A stretch of DNA of 64,000 bases from DAOPYU01 sp942493245. Lineage in GTDB: Bacteria; Sumerlaeota; Sumerlaeia; UBA8349. The stretch is taken from assembly GCA_942493245.1 (NCBI GenBank), contig OW818685.1:3658001-3722000 (forward strand). Direction: 5' to 3'. Within the stretch, counting starts at the first letter, position 1. The number at the start of each line of letters is the position of its first letter. Both the position numbers and the translations under genes were made by a program. The notes beneath the pieces are model-generated. The model was not told where the DNA came from and made no database searches. It saw nothing but the letters and a program-made list of their open reading frames with translations. Shown in pieces: positions 17,442 to 25,872 of this stretch.

Positions 17442-17464
17442 CACGGGCGGGACGCCCGTGCCAC
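17442..17464 (-). repeat. REP-like palindrome, copy 2 (inverted)
   Basis: CACGGGCG-GGA-CGCCCGTG followed by CCAC is the reverse complement of copy 1 apart from a compensated stem change. The pair, 90 bases apart and inverted, could fold into a larger cruciform or act as a bidirectional transcription block. Confidence 0.5.
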
Positions 17465-17654
17465 TTCATTTTCACACGGCTAAACGCTCAAATCTCCTTC
17501 AAGAACTCCTCGTGATCTGGCTGGGCAATACGGAGTTTATGGCCGTTCCGCCGGATTCCTTCAGAAAAATTTTGCTTTCCCCAATCCTGTGTGGCATTCT
17601 CCCCCTCGGAAACGTCTGAAAAGACTGACAAGCCATCGTGAGGGACGGACGATC

Positions 17655-19772
17655 ATGAGAGGTTGGGGTATTCTGACAGGCGCACTCTTCCTGACTCTGC
17701 TGGCATGGTGTGTACCGAGCCACGCACAGGAGGTCTGGGAACTGGCCTCCCCCGACGGTCAGGTCACCCTCTGCGTCACCCTGCAGGCGCGCAACGAACC
17801 CGGTTATCCCGCCGACAAACCCCGTCTCTACTACAAGATAGACCACGGGCAGGGCGAACTCCGGACGGAGGTTCTCCCCTGGTCCCCGCTCGGAGTCGTC
17901 CGCGACCAGGAAGACCTCACCGACAGTCTGACCTTCGTTTCCAAGACCGACCGCCTGACCTTCGACGAAAAGTACACCATCCCGCACGGCAAACGCTCCC
18001 AGTATCAGAATCGCGGCGCGAAACAAAACCTCACCTTCCGCAATCCCAAGGGGGCCCAGCTCGAAATCCAGATGCGCGCCTACGAAGAGGGCGCCGCCTT
18101 CCGCTACCGCTTTCCCGAGTCCTCGAACACCACCCACACCCTGACGTCCGAAGCGACCGGATTCCGCATCCCCCTCGGTTCCTCCGTCTGGATGCAACCC
18201 TACGACGACCCCAACCAGTACGCCCCAGCCTACGAATCCTTCTATGTCAAGACGGACGCCGGAACCTCCTCGACCAAGGAACTCGGGTGGGCCTTTCCCG
18301 GCCTCTTCGAACTCAAAGCCAGCAAACACTGGATGCTCGTGACCGAGACCGCCGACCGGACCCAGTGCGGCACCCACCTGGCCCGCCAGGCGCCCAACGG
18401 CCTCTACACCGTCCAGTTCCCCGATCCTCGCGAGGGGAAACGCAGGAAGACCCCCACGCAGCCCCGTTCCAAACTCCCCTGGAGCACCAACTGGCGCGTC
18501 TTCATTGTGGGCGACACCCTGGCGCCGATTGTCGAATCCACTCTGGTCACCAACCTCAACCCGCCTTCGATTATTGAAGGGAATACCAGTTGGATTCGCC
18601 CCGGCGCGGTGGCCTGGAGCTGGTGGTCGCACCAGGACAGCCCCCGCGACATGAAGGCCATGCTCCCCTTCATCGATCTGGCCGCGGAGATGGACTGGAA
18701 GTACTTTCTGGTGGACGCCGGGTGGGAAAAGATGGAAAACGGCAACCTGAACGAACTGGCCATCTACGCCAAACGCAAGAACGTGGACCTGATCCTCTGG
18801 TACGCCTCCTCGGACCGCCGCATGTCCCGTCAGGACGAACGCCGCCGGGAATTCGAGCGCATCCAGGATCTGGGCGTCCGAGGCATCAAGGTGGACTTCT
18901 TCGTCACCGACAAACAGTACGCCATGCAGCTCTACCAGGACATCCTGCTCGACGCCGCCACCTACCGCCTCCTGGTCAATTTCCACGGCTGTACCCTGCC
19001 GCGCGGATGGACCCGCACCTATCCGCACCTCATGACGCAGGAAGCCGTCCCGGGAGCCGAAAGTTACATCTTCTTCAAGACCTTCCCCGACATCGCCCCC
19101 TACCACAGCACCGTGCTGCCCTTCACCCGCAATGCCGTCGGACCGATGGACTATACCCCCGTCACCTTCACGGACAACTATCACGCGCACAAAACCACCA
19201 ACGCGCACGAACTCGCCCTCTCGGTCGTCTTCGAGTCCGGCTGGCAACACTTCGCCGACCGCGTGAGCGCCTACCGCGACCTGCCCCAGGCGCCCAAAGA
19301 CTTTCTGCGCAGCGTCCCCACCGCGTGGGACGAAACCCGCTACGTCGGAGGCGAACCGGGCGAGTACGCCGTCCTGGCCCGCCGCAAGGGGGAACAGTGG
19401 TACGTCGGCGCCATCAACGGGCGCAAGGAACCGCGCGAAATCACCTTCACGCCCCACTTCCTCGAAGCCCGGGAATACAACGCACAGATCATCGGCGACG
19501 GAGCCACCTCGCGGACCCTGCAGGTGGGATTGAGCAAGATCGCCGATCCCGCCGCCCCGCTCAAATTCACCCTCGCCGGATTCGGCGGCCTCACGCTCCA
19601 GATCACGCCGGTTCCGCCGCAGAAAAACGAGTCTCCCGCACCCTCAGAAAAAGCAGCCGCAGCCGCGGAAAAGCCACGCCGGTCAAAACCCACCCAACCG
19701 GACGCGTCTCCCTCCCCCGCCCCGGTGGCGTCCTCGTCGGTTTCCGCGATTCAGGATGAAAAACACCGCTGA
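17655..19772 (+). CDS. GH97 family glycoside hydrolase (alpha-glucosidase/alpha-galactosidase type)
   Basis: A 705-residue exported enzyme. Its signal peptide (MRGWGILTGALFLTLLAWC, cleavage near SHA-QE) starts at the ATG with GAGGGA upstream. The layout is that of GH97: an N-terminal beta-supersandwich (about 30-290), a TIM barrel (about 300-600) and a C-terminal beta-domain. Barrel landmarks are GAVAWSWWSHQDSP, FLVDAGWEK, GIKVDFF and LMTQEAVPGAES. D414 in KVDFF lies where retaining GH97 enzymes have their nucleophile; inverting SusB-type members lack it. E463 is a candidate acid/base. So it may be a retaining alpha-galactosidase-like member. The last 50 residues are an unusual Pro/Ala/Ser/Lys-rich tail. 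It stands alone, without SusC/D-like neighbours. Confidence 0.88.
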   Translation: MRGWGILTGALFLTLLAWCVPSHAQEVWELASPDGQVTLCVTLQARNEPGYPADKPRLYYKIDHGQGELRTEVLPWSPLGVVRDQEDLTDSLTFVSKTDRLTFDEKYTIPHGKRSQYQNRGAKQNLTFRNPKGAQLEIQMRAYEEGAAFRYRFPESSNTTHTLTSEATGFRIPLGSSVWMQPYDDPNQYAPAYESFYVKTDAGTSSTKELGWAFPGLFELKASKHWMLVTETADRTQCGTHLARQAPNGLYTVQFPDPREGKRRKTPTQPRSKLPWSTNWRVFIVGDTLAPIVESTLVTNLNPPSIIEGNTSWIRPGAVAWSWWSHQDSPRDMKAMLPFIDLAAEMDWKYFLVDAGWEKMENGNLNELAIYAKRKNVDLILWYASSDRRMSRQDERRREFERIQDLGVRGIKVDFFVTDKQYAMQLYQDILLDAATYRLLVNFHGCTLPRGWTRTYPHLMTQEAVPGAESYIFFKTFPDIAPYHSTVLPFTRNAVGPMDYTPVTFTDNYHAHKTTNAHELALSVVFESGWQHFADRVSAYRDLPQAPKDFLRSVPTAWDETRYVGGEPGEYAVLARRKGEQWYVGAINGRKEPREITFTPHFLEAREYNAQIIGDGATSRTLQVGLSKIADPAAPLKFTLAGFGGLTLQITPVPPQKNESPAPSEKAAAAAEKPRRSKPTQPDASPSPAPVASSSVSAIQDEKHR

Positions 19773-20254
19773 ACGGACAAGGCACGGGATCTTCGTCAGT
19801 CGTCCCTCAACGAGACGATCTGTATTCCAGTCCGGGTTTCGATCATGCTTGTCTGATATCAAGGGTGGGTGATCGCGGGATATTCCCCAAATCCGACGTA
19901 CATTTTTTCTGAATCGGCCCTCAACCCGCTTCGAATAGAAAAAAGTGGCGTACGTGATCTGACTGCTCTTCGGGCCTCCATCTGTGTCGTCTGTTACGGA
20001 ATTACGCATGCGCATCAGGCGCCGTGCGCAGATTTTGCGCACGACAGATCCGTTGTCCTTCCGCCTGCTTTATCTACAGGGTACTGCCCCCTCCTGATTT
20101 TCCGCGTGCTTTTCCCCAAAAATGGAGATTGGGCTTCTTTCCTGGATGACCGGACCGTGCGAAACCGGATGGCACATACCTTGCTGTTAAAAACAGTGTA
20201 AGAAACGGTGTGTGTGGCGCCTCCTCGAGTTTGTTTTTTTGAAAGGACTCCAAG
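19773..20254. other. Intergenic region, no gene recognised
   Basis: About 480 bases between the GH97 gene and the DUF4405-like gene. It contains a small hairpin (CTGTTAAAAACAG, 20184-20196) about 60 bases before the next start. No open frame here has a ribosome site or a recognisable product. Confidence 0.4.
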
Positions 20255-20824
20255 ATGCCATTCCGGGAAGAACAGAATATCACGGAAATGCCTCCCAAAA
20301 GTTCGAGAAACAGATGGCTCGATCTGCTCATGGCCGTCACCATCGGTTTCTTCCTCATCACCTCTGCCACGGGAGTTCTGCTGCTCTGTGGCGTCGGAAA
20401 AGGGATCGTGATGGAGGCTCATAAGTGGCTCAGTCTGGGACTTGTCGTTGCTGGACTGATCCATGCCATCCGGCACGGGTCACCCATTTTGCGATATGCC
20501 AGATCCGTCACCTTCTGGGGAGCCACGGCCGTTGTGCTTGTTTTGACCTCGGCCTTTGTTGTTCCCGCCCTGCATGGCGGGGGACGACCGGGGGGACACG
20601 GAGGCGGGATGGGAGCGGTTTTCCGCACACTCGAAGAAGCGCCTCTCGCGTCGCTGGCGGGTCTGACGAACACCTCTGCGGACGCGCTTGTCGCCCAATT
20701 GCGCGAAGCGGGCGTGGCGGTCCTGGGACCGGAACAAACGCTCCGCGAAATCGCACAGAATTCCGGAAAAAATCCACAGGAGTTGATAATCCTCGTTTTC
20801 TCAAACCCAAAGCCCGACCGATGA
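20255..20824 (+). CDS. DUF4405-like membrane protein, possible cytochrome b561-type fold
   Basis: A 189-residue protein with three membrane segments (about residues 22-48, 55-75 and 85-105). The second has the spaced histidines H56, H70 and H74 (EAHKWLSLGLVVAGLIHAIRH), the pattern of DUF4405 proteins thought to resemble b-type cytochromes. A Gly/His-rich linker (HGGGRPGGHGGGMG) follows. The C-terminal 70 residues form a soluble domain that includes LREAGVAVLGPEQTLREIA. AAAGGA precedes the ATG. It could bind heme and pass electrons, but the family function is unproven. A strong terminator follows immediately, so it is a one-gene unit, upstream of the cytochrome c biogenesis genes. Confidence 0.65.
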   Translation: MPFREEQNITEMPPKSSRNRWLDLLMAVTIGFFLITSATGVLLLCGVGKGIVMEAHKWLSLGLVVAGLIHAIRHGSPILRYARSVTFWGATAVVLVLTSAFVVPALHGGGRPGGHGGGMGAVFRTLEEAPLASLAGLTNTSADALVAQLREAGVAVLGPEQTLREIAQNSGKNPQELIILVFSNPKPDR

Positions 20825-20870
20825 TTCGGGTGGCCGTTGAATAAAAAAATCATCATTCCTCCTCTCTTGT

Positions 20871-20942
20871 CCCGAAAGTCCCGACCCTTGCGCGACTAGC
20901 CTCCCTGCAGGGCCGGGACTTTCGGGGCCTTTTTTTCTCTCT
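20871..20942 (+). terminator. Rho-independent terminator
   Basis: CCCGAAAGTCCC pairs perfectly with GGGACTTTCGGG across a 32-base loop and is followed by GCCTTTTTTTCTCTCT. It ends the transcript of the DUF4405-like gene. Confidence 0.85.
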
Positions 20943-20974
20943 TTCGTAACCTTCGTCCGGAAAACCGCAGTTGA

Positions 20975-21303
20975 GCGCCAACGGCGCGGATTGATACCCG
21001 CCTGGGGCAAGCGCAGCGTCACCCCAGGACAGGTGTCCCTTTTTCCGATAAGGGCTGAAGGCCCGCTCCAAACGCAGATGAACCCAATGGACGGAATCGC
21101 GCAATCCCCCGAATCTCGCGCAGCCGGCAGGATACCCGAAACCGCAACCGCGCCAATCAGGAGATTGGCGATCCCAGGAGGGCGCTTTCCCCCGCATTTC
21201 TCTTTCTTCCGGCGTCTCTCTCCTCTTTCCGGAACCCACCCTCCGGGTGTCTTGCGTCCCCCTGATTCCGAACGACTTGTTCGCGTAACTGCGGTTTTCA
21301 GGA
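20975..21303 (+). repeat. Composite dispersed repeat, copy A (left of the ccs genes)
   Basis: It begins with the palindrome GCGCCAACGGCGC and a GATTGATACC stretch. A CCTGGGG...CCCCAGG hairpin follows, then GGACAGGTGTCC and GGGCTGAAGGCCC. A second conserved block from about 21209 carries CCGGAACCCACCCTCCGGGT and CCCCTGATTCC. The same modules in the same order recur at 25469-25796. The GCGCCAACGGCGC module also occurs at 51608. Confidence 0.6.
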
Positions 21304-21528
21304 TGAACCGGGTTCGGTTCCGCTACACAAAACGTCGGATTCTCCCTGGCGCTCCGAGGGGATTCTGTCGGATTTGCCTTGCCAAGAGAGGACGGGGAAG
21401 GTATAGCTGAAATCCTGACGCGTATCCGCGCACGGTCGGGTGGTGGATATTATACATTTTGCCGGTTGCTTCATTTCTGACCGGGGGAACCGAGCCAGTT
21501 TCCCTCGATGCCGGCTCGAAAGGGTGTC

Positions 21529-23694
21529 ATGTCGCAAACAGATTCTCCGAAACGCCTCTGGCATATTACCCCGTGGAAATGGTTGTTTTCATTGAAGGTC
21601 GGCGTGACGCTGCTGGTTGCGCTCACGGTGATCTCGATCGTGGGAACTTTGATTTCGCCCCTGGACCGAGCGCTGGCGCTGGTCTATTACACCTGGTGGT
21701 ACAAGAGCCTCCTTCTGCTTCTGGCGGTTGCGATGGGGTGCGCCACGTGGCGTAATCTGGTGGAAGTGGTCAAGCCCGCTTTCCGCCCCCGCTTTCAGAA
21801 AAGCGAAGCCGCCTACCGCAATCGAAAACCGGGCGCAGCCCTGCGGTTCGAGGGGACTGTCGAAGACGTGGCCGCCGCTTTTCGCGCGCGGGGCTTCCGG
21901 ACGGCTCTGGATGGAGCGTTCGGGTATGCCTGGAAGGGTAAATTCGGGCGTTTAGGCTCTCCGATTGCGCACTTGGGGCTGATCGTGGTGCTCGTGAGCG
22001 GTTTCGCGGCGGGCATGGTGGCGCGCGAGGGAAGCGTGTCGGTTCAGGAAGGGAACGAAACGCGCACGCTCGTGGTGGTTCCGGACTTTCTGGCGGCGGG
22101 TCAGATCCGCGACTGGAAGGGTTTCTGTCAGGCGATCAATGCGGGCCGGAAGGATTCGGCGCCCAATCCGGGCAAGCAAATCTGGACACTTCTGGGCGAC
22201 TCGACCGACCCGCATGAAGAGGGGCATTCGGGTCTGTCCCACGGGCAGAGTCTGTTGCTCGAGTTGGCCGGGGAAAAACGGGTTCCCTACGAATACACCG
22301 GTGAACTGGCAAAGGAACTCAACAACGGAGTACTGGCCCGGCGCGATTTCTATACCCCCGAGGCGTTCAAGGATGTCACCCTGCCGGTCGAGGCGGAGAC
22401 CCTCCTGGCCCGCGAGGCCCGGTCGCGCACGGGTGACGAGATGCTGCGGTTGAATCGCCTGGCGCTCGAGGCCGCCTACTCGAAATGGATCAAGAAGAGC
22501 GAGTCCGTGGACCTGGGGTTCACGATTCGATGCGACGATTTCCGGGTGGCCTACCATCCCCGGACGAAAATGCCCGCCGAGTTTGTCTCGACCCTTTCGT
22601 GTCCCGATGTGGTTCCTCCCATCGTGGGCCAGACGGTCGAGGTCAATCGTTCTCTGGTCATCAACGGGTGGACCCTGCACCAGACTAGTTATCAGGAAAG
22701 TCAGGGGCCGCGTTTCTCGGTGCAGGTTCGGATGACGGCGGGAGATCCGATTGATCTGGAGATTTCCCCCGGTCAGACGCGCCCGGTGCCGGGTCTCAAC
22801 GGCGCGCAGCTCGCGCTCGAAGCCACGCCGCCCTACAAATGGACTTTGACCGTGCCGGGACAACAGGGCCCCACCCAGGGCGCGCTGATGGGGGGAACAA
22901 TGTCAGGCCAATCAAGCGCTCCCCCAGCGGCAGCGACTGCGCCGGGAGCGGGTTTTTCAATTCGCGCCGCGCAGTTCGAACCGGACTTTGTGGTCCAACC
23001 GGGTCGCAAGTTTGGCAGCCGATCACAGGATCTGAACAACCCGGCCCTCTGCGTGGCCCTGTTGCAGGGCGGTCAGGAAGTCGGAACGCACTGGCTGTTC
23101 GGCAAACCGGAAATGAAAGAGATGATGCGCAACATGATGCATCAGAAGGAAAGCGCCTGGGAGTTCGACCTGGTGCGGGTAACGGGCGAAGCGCCAAACT
23201 ACCAGATGGTGGTGAGCGCGAAAAAGATAGGCTCAACGGACGGCGCACGTGAGTTCACCCTGGCGGTCGGTCAGGAAGAGCCCCTGGAAGCGGCTTCGAC
23301 GCAGACCACCGCATCCGCTGCGGCGACTACCACACCCTCTCCCGAAGCGCCCAAGCCCGTCGAGGCGCCCAAATCCCCCGAGGAACCGACGGTCAAATTG
23401 ATCGGGAAAGCTCCCCTCTATTATACAGTCCTGACCCTGACGAGCAACCCGCTGGTGCCGGTTATTTATGGTGGATGCGCCCTGATGATGCTGGGACTGT
23501 TGCTCGCGTTTTCAGTAAAACGGCAGGAAGTCTGGTTCTGGGTGCGACCCGGAGAGAAAGCCTCCCTGCTGGTAACGGCTCACTACCGGCAGTCGCGCGA
23601 CACGTTTGACCGCGCGGCTCTCGGAGCGCTCCGGACGCTTTGCCCGAACGAAAAATTCGCTTCCGGCGAAGAAACGGAGAACAGCGAGGGTTGA
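21529..23694 (+). CDS. resB: ResB/Ccs1-like cytochrome c biogenesis protein
   Basis: A 721-residue membrane protein of the ResB (Ccs1) family. With CcsA it forms the system II machine that exports heme and attaches it to apocytochrome c. Three membrane segments lie in the first 170 residues: SLKVGVTLLVALTVISIVG; TWWYKSLLLLLAVAMG; and SPIAHLGLIVVLVSGF with the family's conserved His. A large periplasmic domain follows, then a Pro/Ala/Thr-rich linker (about 600-640) and a last membrane segment (VIYGGCALMMLGLLLAF). I prefer the ATG at 21529, behind AAAGG, over the ATG 21 bases earlier. The partner ccsA follows at 23801. No CxxCH cytochrome is visible nearby, so its client proteins lie elsewhere. 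Confidence 0.88.
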   Translation: MSQTDSPKRLWHITPWKWLFSLKVGVTLLVALTVISIVGTLISPLDRALALVYYTWWYKSLLLLLAVAMGCATWRNLVEVVKPAFRPRFQKSEAAYRNRKPGAALRFEGTVEDVAAAFRARGFRTALDGAFGYAWKGKFGRLGSPIAHLGLIVVLVSGFAAGMVAREGSVSVQEGNETRTLVVVPDFLAAGQIRDWKGFCQAINAGRKDSAPNPGKQIWTLLGDSTDPHEEGHSGLSHGQSLLLELAGEKRVPYEYTGELAKELNNGVLARRDFYTPEAFKDVTLPVEAETLLAREARSRTGDEMLRLNRLALEAAYSKWIKKSESVDLGFTIRCDDFRVAYHPRTKMPAEFVSTLSCPDVVPPIVGQTVEVNRSLVINGWTLHQTSYQESQGPRFSVQVRMTAGDPIDLEISPGQTRPVPGLNGAQLALEATPPYKWTLTVPGQQGPTQGALMGGTMSGQSSAPPAAATAPGAGFSIRAAQFEPDFVVQPGRKFGSRSQDLNNPALCVALLQGGQEVGTHWLFGKPEMKEMMRNMMHQKESAWEFDLVRVTGEAPNYQMVVSAKKIGSTDGAREFTLAVGQEEPLEAASTQTTASAAATTTPSPEAPKPVEAPKSPEEPTVKLIGKAPLYYTVLTLTSNPLVPVIYGGCALMMLGLLLAFSVKRQEVWFWVRPGEKASLLVTAHYRQSRDTFDRAALGALRTLCPNEKFASGEETENSEG

Positions 23695-23800
23695 CCTCGC
23701 GCCATATATGTGTGAAACAGGGCCAATTCAGATTCGCGTGTCCACACGGGAGTCGGCCGACGTGGTTATTCTTTTAAATGATGAAAGGAACCTGGATTCG

Positions 23801-25432
23801 ATGCGTTTTTCTCGTGCGAGTTTCATCCAGTTTTTCAGCCGTTTTGTGGGCGTGTTGCTCCTGGTTTTCCTGGGGTGGAGCGCCGTGCCGGCAGGAGCCG
23901 CCCCCCCGATACCGTTGGGCAAGGAGTGGGATGCGGCTCTGGAACCGTTGGTGACAATGCCGGTTCAGGATGCCGGTTTTGTCCGAAGCGCTCTGACCTA
24001 CGCGCAGACCCGACTGATGGCCATCTCGGGCAAACGCGCATATGAACGTCGTCCCGCTCTGGCCGTTATTCTGCCGATGATGGCCGACCAGGAACAGGCC
24101 CACTCGGTGGCGCTGATCAAGGTCGAGCATCCGGAACTTGGAAAAATTTTCGGCGGCAAGGCCATCAGCCTGAACACGTTCCACAAAACGGAACTGTACG
24201 AAAAGATGGGCAACCTCTACCGCGAGGAGGAGTCCCGCCTCAGACGGGGCGACGCCTCTGGCGGGGGACAAAACAAATACATCAAACCCATCAACCTGCT
24301 CGAAGAGCGGGCCGACACGATTGATAAACTGGCGGAGGACTTTGCGATCATCCCCACAAAAGATTCGTGGCTTTCGCCCGCGCAACTGACCCAGCAACTG
24401 CGCCAGGGAGGACAAACGCCCGACCCCGTGGATATGCAGATCCTCCAGACGTGGGACGACTTGCTCAACGCCATTCGGGTCAACGACCCCGACGCCGGGG
24501 CCAAGGCCGCCGAATCGCTGCGCCAGCGAGTGCTGGACGCCGTGGCCGCACGCGATGCCGCTCTGCCGAAACTGCGTCTGGATGCGTTCTATCAACAACA
24601 GCAACCCTTCTACAAGTCGGCTTTTTTCTACGTGTTTGCCGCTCTTTTCTATGGCGGATCGCTGCTTTTCAGTCAGATGAGCCGCTTCTGGCGTCGCCTG
24701 CAATGGGCGGGCTATGCGTTCCTCGTTCTGGGACTGGGCGCTGAGGTCTTGGGGATTGCCTGCCGCTGGATTCTGGCGGGCCGCGCCCCACTCTCGAACA
24801 TGTACGAGTCGTTCACCTTCGCCACGGCAGGCATGGTACTGGTCGCGTTGATTTTCGAGGCCGTGCAGCGCAACCGGCTGGCGGGGTTCAGCGCCGCCGT
24901 GCTCGGGTTCATTTTCATGGTGCTGGCCCACAAACTGCCGATCTTCGACAGCAAAATCAATCCGTTGATGCCGGCGCTCGATTCCGTGTGGCTGGCTTAC
25001 CACGTGGTGACGATCATGCTGAGCTACTCGGCTTTTGCCCTCTCTTTTGTCGTGGCGCTGGCTTACTTGTTCAAGGACTTGTCCGGTGGCGACTCCGCCC
25101 GGTTTGTGCTGTTGAAACGGCTTCCCTCGCTCAACAGCCTGGATATTTTCAACTACAAAGTCATCGCCGTGGGATTCCCGTTGTTAACCATCGGGATCAT
25201 ACTCGGAGCGGTGTGGGCCAATACGGCCTGGGGGCGTCCGTGGGGGTTTGACCCGAAGGAAACCTGGTCGCTCATCACTTGGCTGGTGTATGCGGCCTAT
25301 CTCCATGTCCGGTTTCTCGCCGGCTGGAAAGGCCGCCGGGCCGCGATCATCGCCTTGCTCGGTTTTGCCTGCGTTCTGTTTACCTACCTCGGGGTGAACT
25401 TCCTGTTGCCGGGTCTGCACAGCTACGCGTAG
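23801..25432 (+). CDS. ccsA: CcsA/ResC-type heme-handling protein with large N-terminal domain
   Basis: A 543-residue partner of ResB. It opens with a signal-like segment (MRFSRASFIQFFSRFVGVLL...) and about 250 residues of soluble, helical sequence outside the classical CcsA fold. The fold itself starts near residue 270 and has about eight membrane segments. Its WWD heme motif is at residues 477-489 (WGRPWGFDPKETW), and heme-ligand His residues (AYHVV, HKLPIF) lie around it. The N-terminal extension makes it much longer than plain CcsA (about 300). The start at 23801 has AAAGGA 13 bases upstream; longer readings overlap resB. The 106-base gap to resB suggests co-transcription. Confidence 0.88.
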   Translation: MRFSRASFIQFFSRFVGVLLLVFLGWSAVPAGAAPPIPLGKEWDAALEPLVTMPVQDAGFVRSALTYAQTRLMAISGKRAYERRPALAVILPMMADQEQAHSVALIKVEHPELGKIFGGKAISLNTFHKTELYEKMGNLYREEESRLRRGDASGGGQNKYIKPINLLEERADTIDKLAEDFAIIPTKDSWLSPAQLTQQLRQGGQTPDPVDMQILQTWDDLLNAIRVNDPDAGAKAAESLRQRVLDAVAARDAALPKLRLDAFYQQQQPFYKSAFFYVFAALFYGGSLLFSQMSRFWRRLQWAGYAFLVLGLGAEVLGIACRWILAGRAPLSNMYESFTFATAGMVLVALIFEAVQRNRLAGFSAAVLGFIFMVLAHKLPIFDSKINPLMPALDSVWLAYHVVTIMLSYSAFALSFVVALAYLFKDLSGGDSARFVLLKRLPSLNSLDIFNYKVIAVGFPLLTIGIILGAVWANTAWGRPWGFDPKETWSLITWLVYAAYLHVRFLAGWKGRRAAIIALLGFACVLFTYLGVNFLLPGLHSYA

Positions 25433-25468
25433 GGGCAATGGATAATCCCCCTGAAAATACCCATTGAA

Positions 25469-25796
25469 GCGCCAACGGCGCGGATTTATACCAGCCTGGG
25501 GCAAGCGCAGCGTCGCCCCAGGACAAGTGTCCTTTTTTTTACAAGGGCTGAAGGCCCGAACTATGAAAAGGGGAAAAACGGCTGGATAGTACGGGCTTTC
25601 AGCCCTTTCGGAATAAACCAATCGTTTTCATGGGGCGACGCCACAGGCTGGTATAAGATCGCGCCGTTGGCGCTTTCCATCCAAATCGCCCTTGCCTCCG
25701 ACGTCTTTCCCTGTTCTCCCGGAACTCACCTTCCGGGTATCTTGAATTCCCCTGATCCCAAGCAAGTTAATCTCTCAACCGCTGTTTTTAGAATAA
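25469..25796 (+). repeat. Composite dispersed repeat, copy B (right of the ccs genes)
   Basis: This copy has the same module order as copy A: GCGCCAACGGCGC, GATTTATACC, CCTGGGGC...GCCCCAGG, GGACAAGTGTCC with a T-run, GGGCTGAAGGCCC, then from about 25697 CCGGAACTCACCTTCCGGGT and CCCCTGATCCC. Between the two blocks lies an inverted copy of the first block (25593-25675). Copies A and B are in direct orientation and flank resB-ccsA. Confidence 0.6.
25593..25675 (-). repeat. Inverted copy of the GCGCCAACGGCGC repeat block
   Basis: Read on the minus strand it gives GCGCCAACGGCGCGAT, TTATACCAGCCTG, the GGCGTCGCCCC arm and AGGGCTGAAAGCCC, matching 25469-25557. The two form an inverted pair with a 35-base centre, like bacterial interspersed mosaic elements built from REP units. 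Confidence 0.6.
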
Positions 25797-25872
25797 TTGA
25801 TCATGCACAATGGATAATGGCGAAGAGGAGTGGGGGCGGGGGCGCCGGGGTTTTTCGGCATTCCCGGCCCTT

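Larger units (their letters stand above)
17244..17654. other. Intergenic region with two inverted REP-like elements
   Basis: The gap between prfC and the GH97 gene holds two palindromic elements in opposite orientation (17329-17350 and 17442-17464) and two similar AGGAACTCCTC/AAGAACTCCTC segments near 17288 and 17501. This suggests a degenerate duplicated repeat block. No gene is visible. Confidence 0.45.
20825..21528. other. Intergenic region upstream of resB with terminator and composite repeat
   Basis: About 700 bases hold the terminator at 20871-20942 and one copy of the composite repeat (20975-21303). A short AT-rich stretch (ATATTATACATTTTG, about 21445) could be part of the resB promoter. 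No gene is recognised. Confidence 0.5.
25433..25872. other. Intergenic region made almost entirely of repeats
   Basis: The region between the convergent ccsA and glycosyltransferase genes consists of composite repeat copy B (25469-25796), including an inverted internal copy. About 75 unassigned bases remain. No gene is seen. Confidence 0.55.

Noticed and set aside
20975..25796. Composite transposon around resB-ccsA
   Set aside because: The flanking repeats contain no transposase frame and no target duplication that I can see, so only a repeat call is supported.
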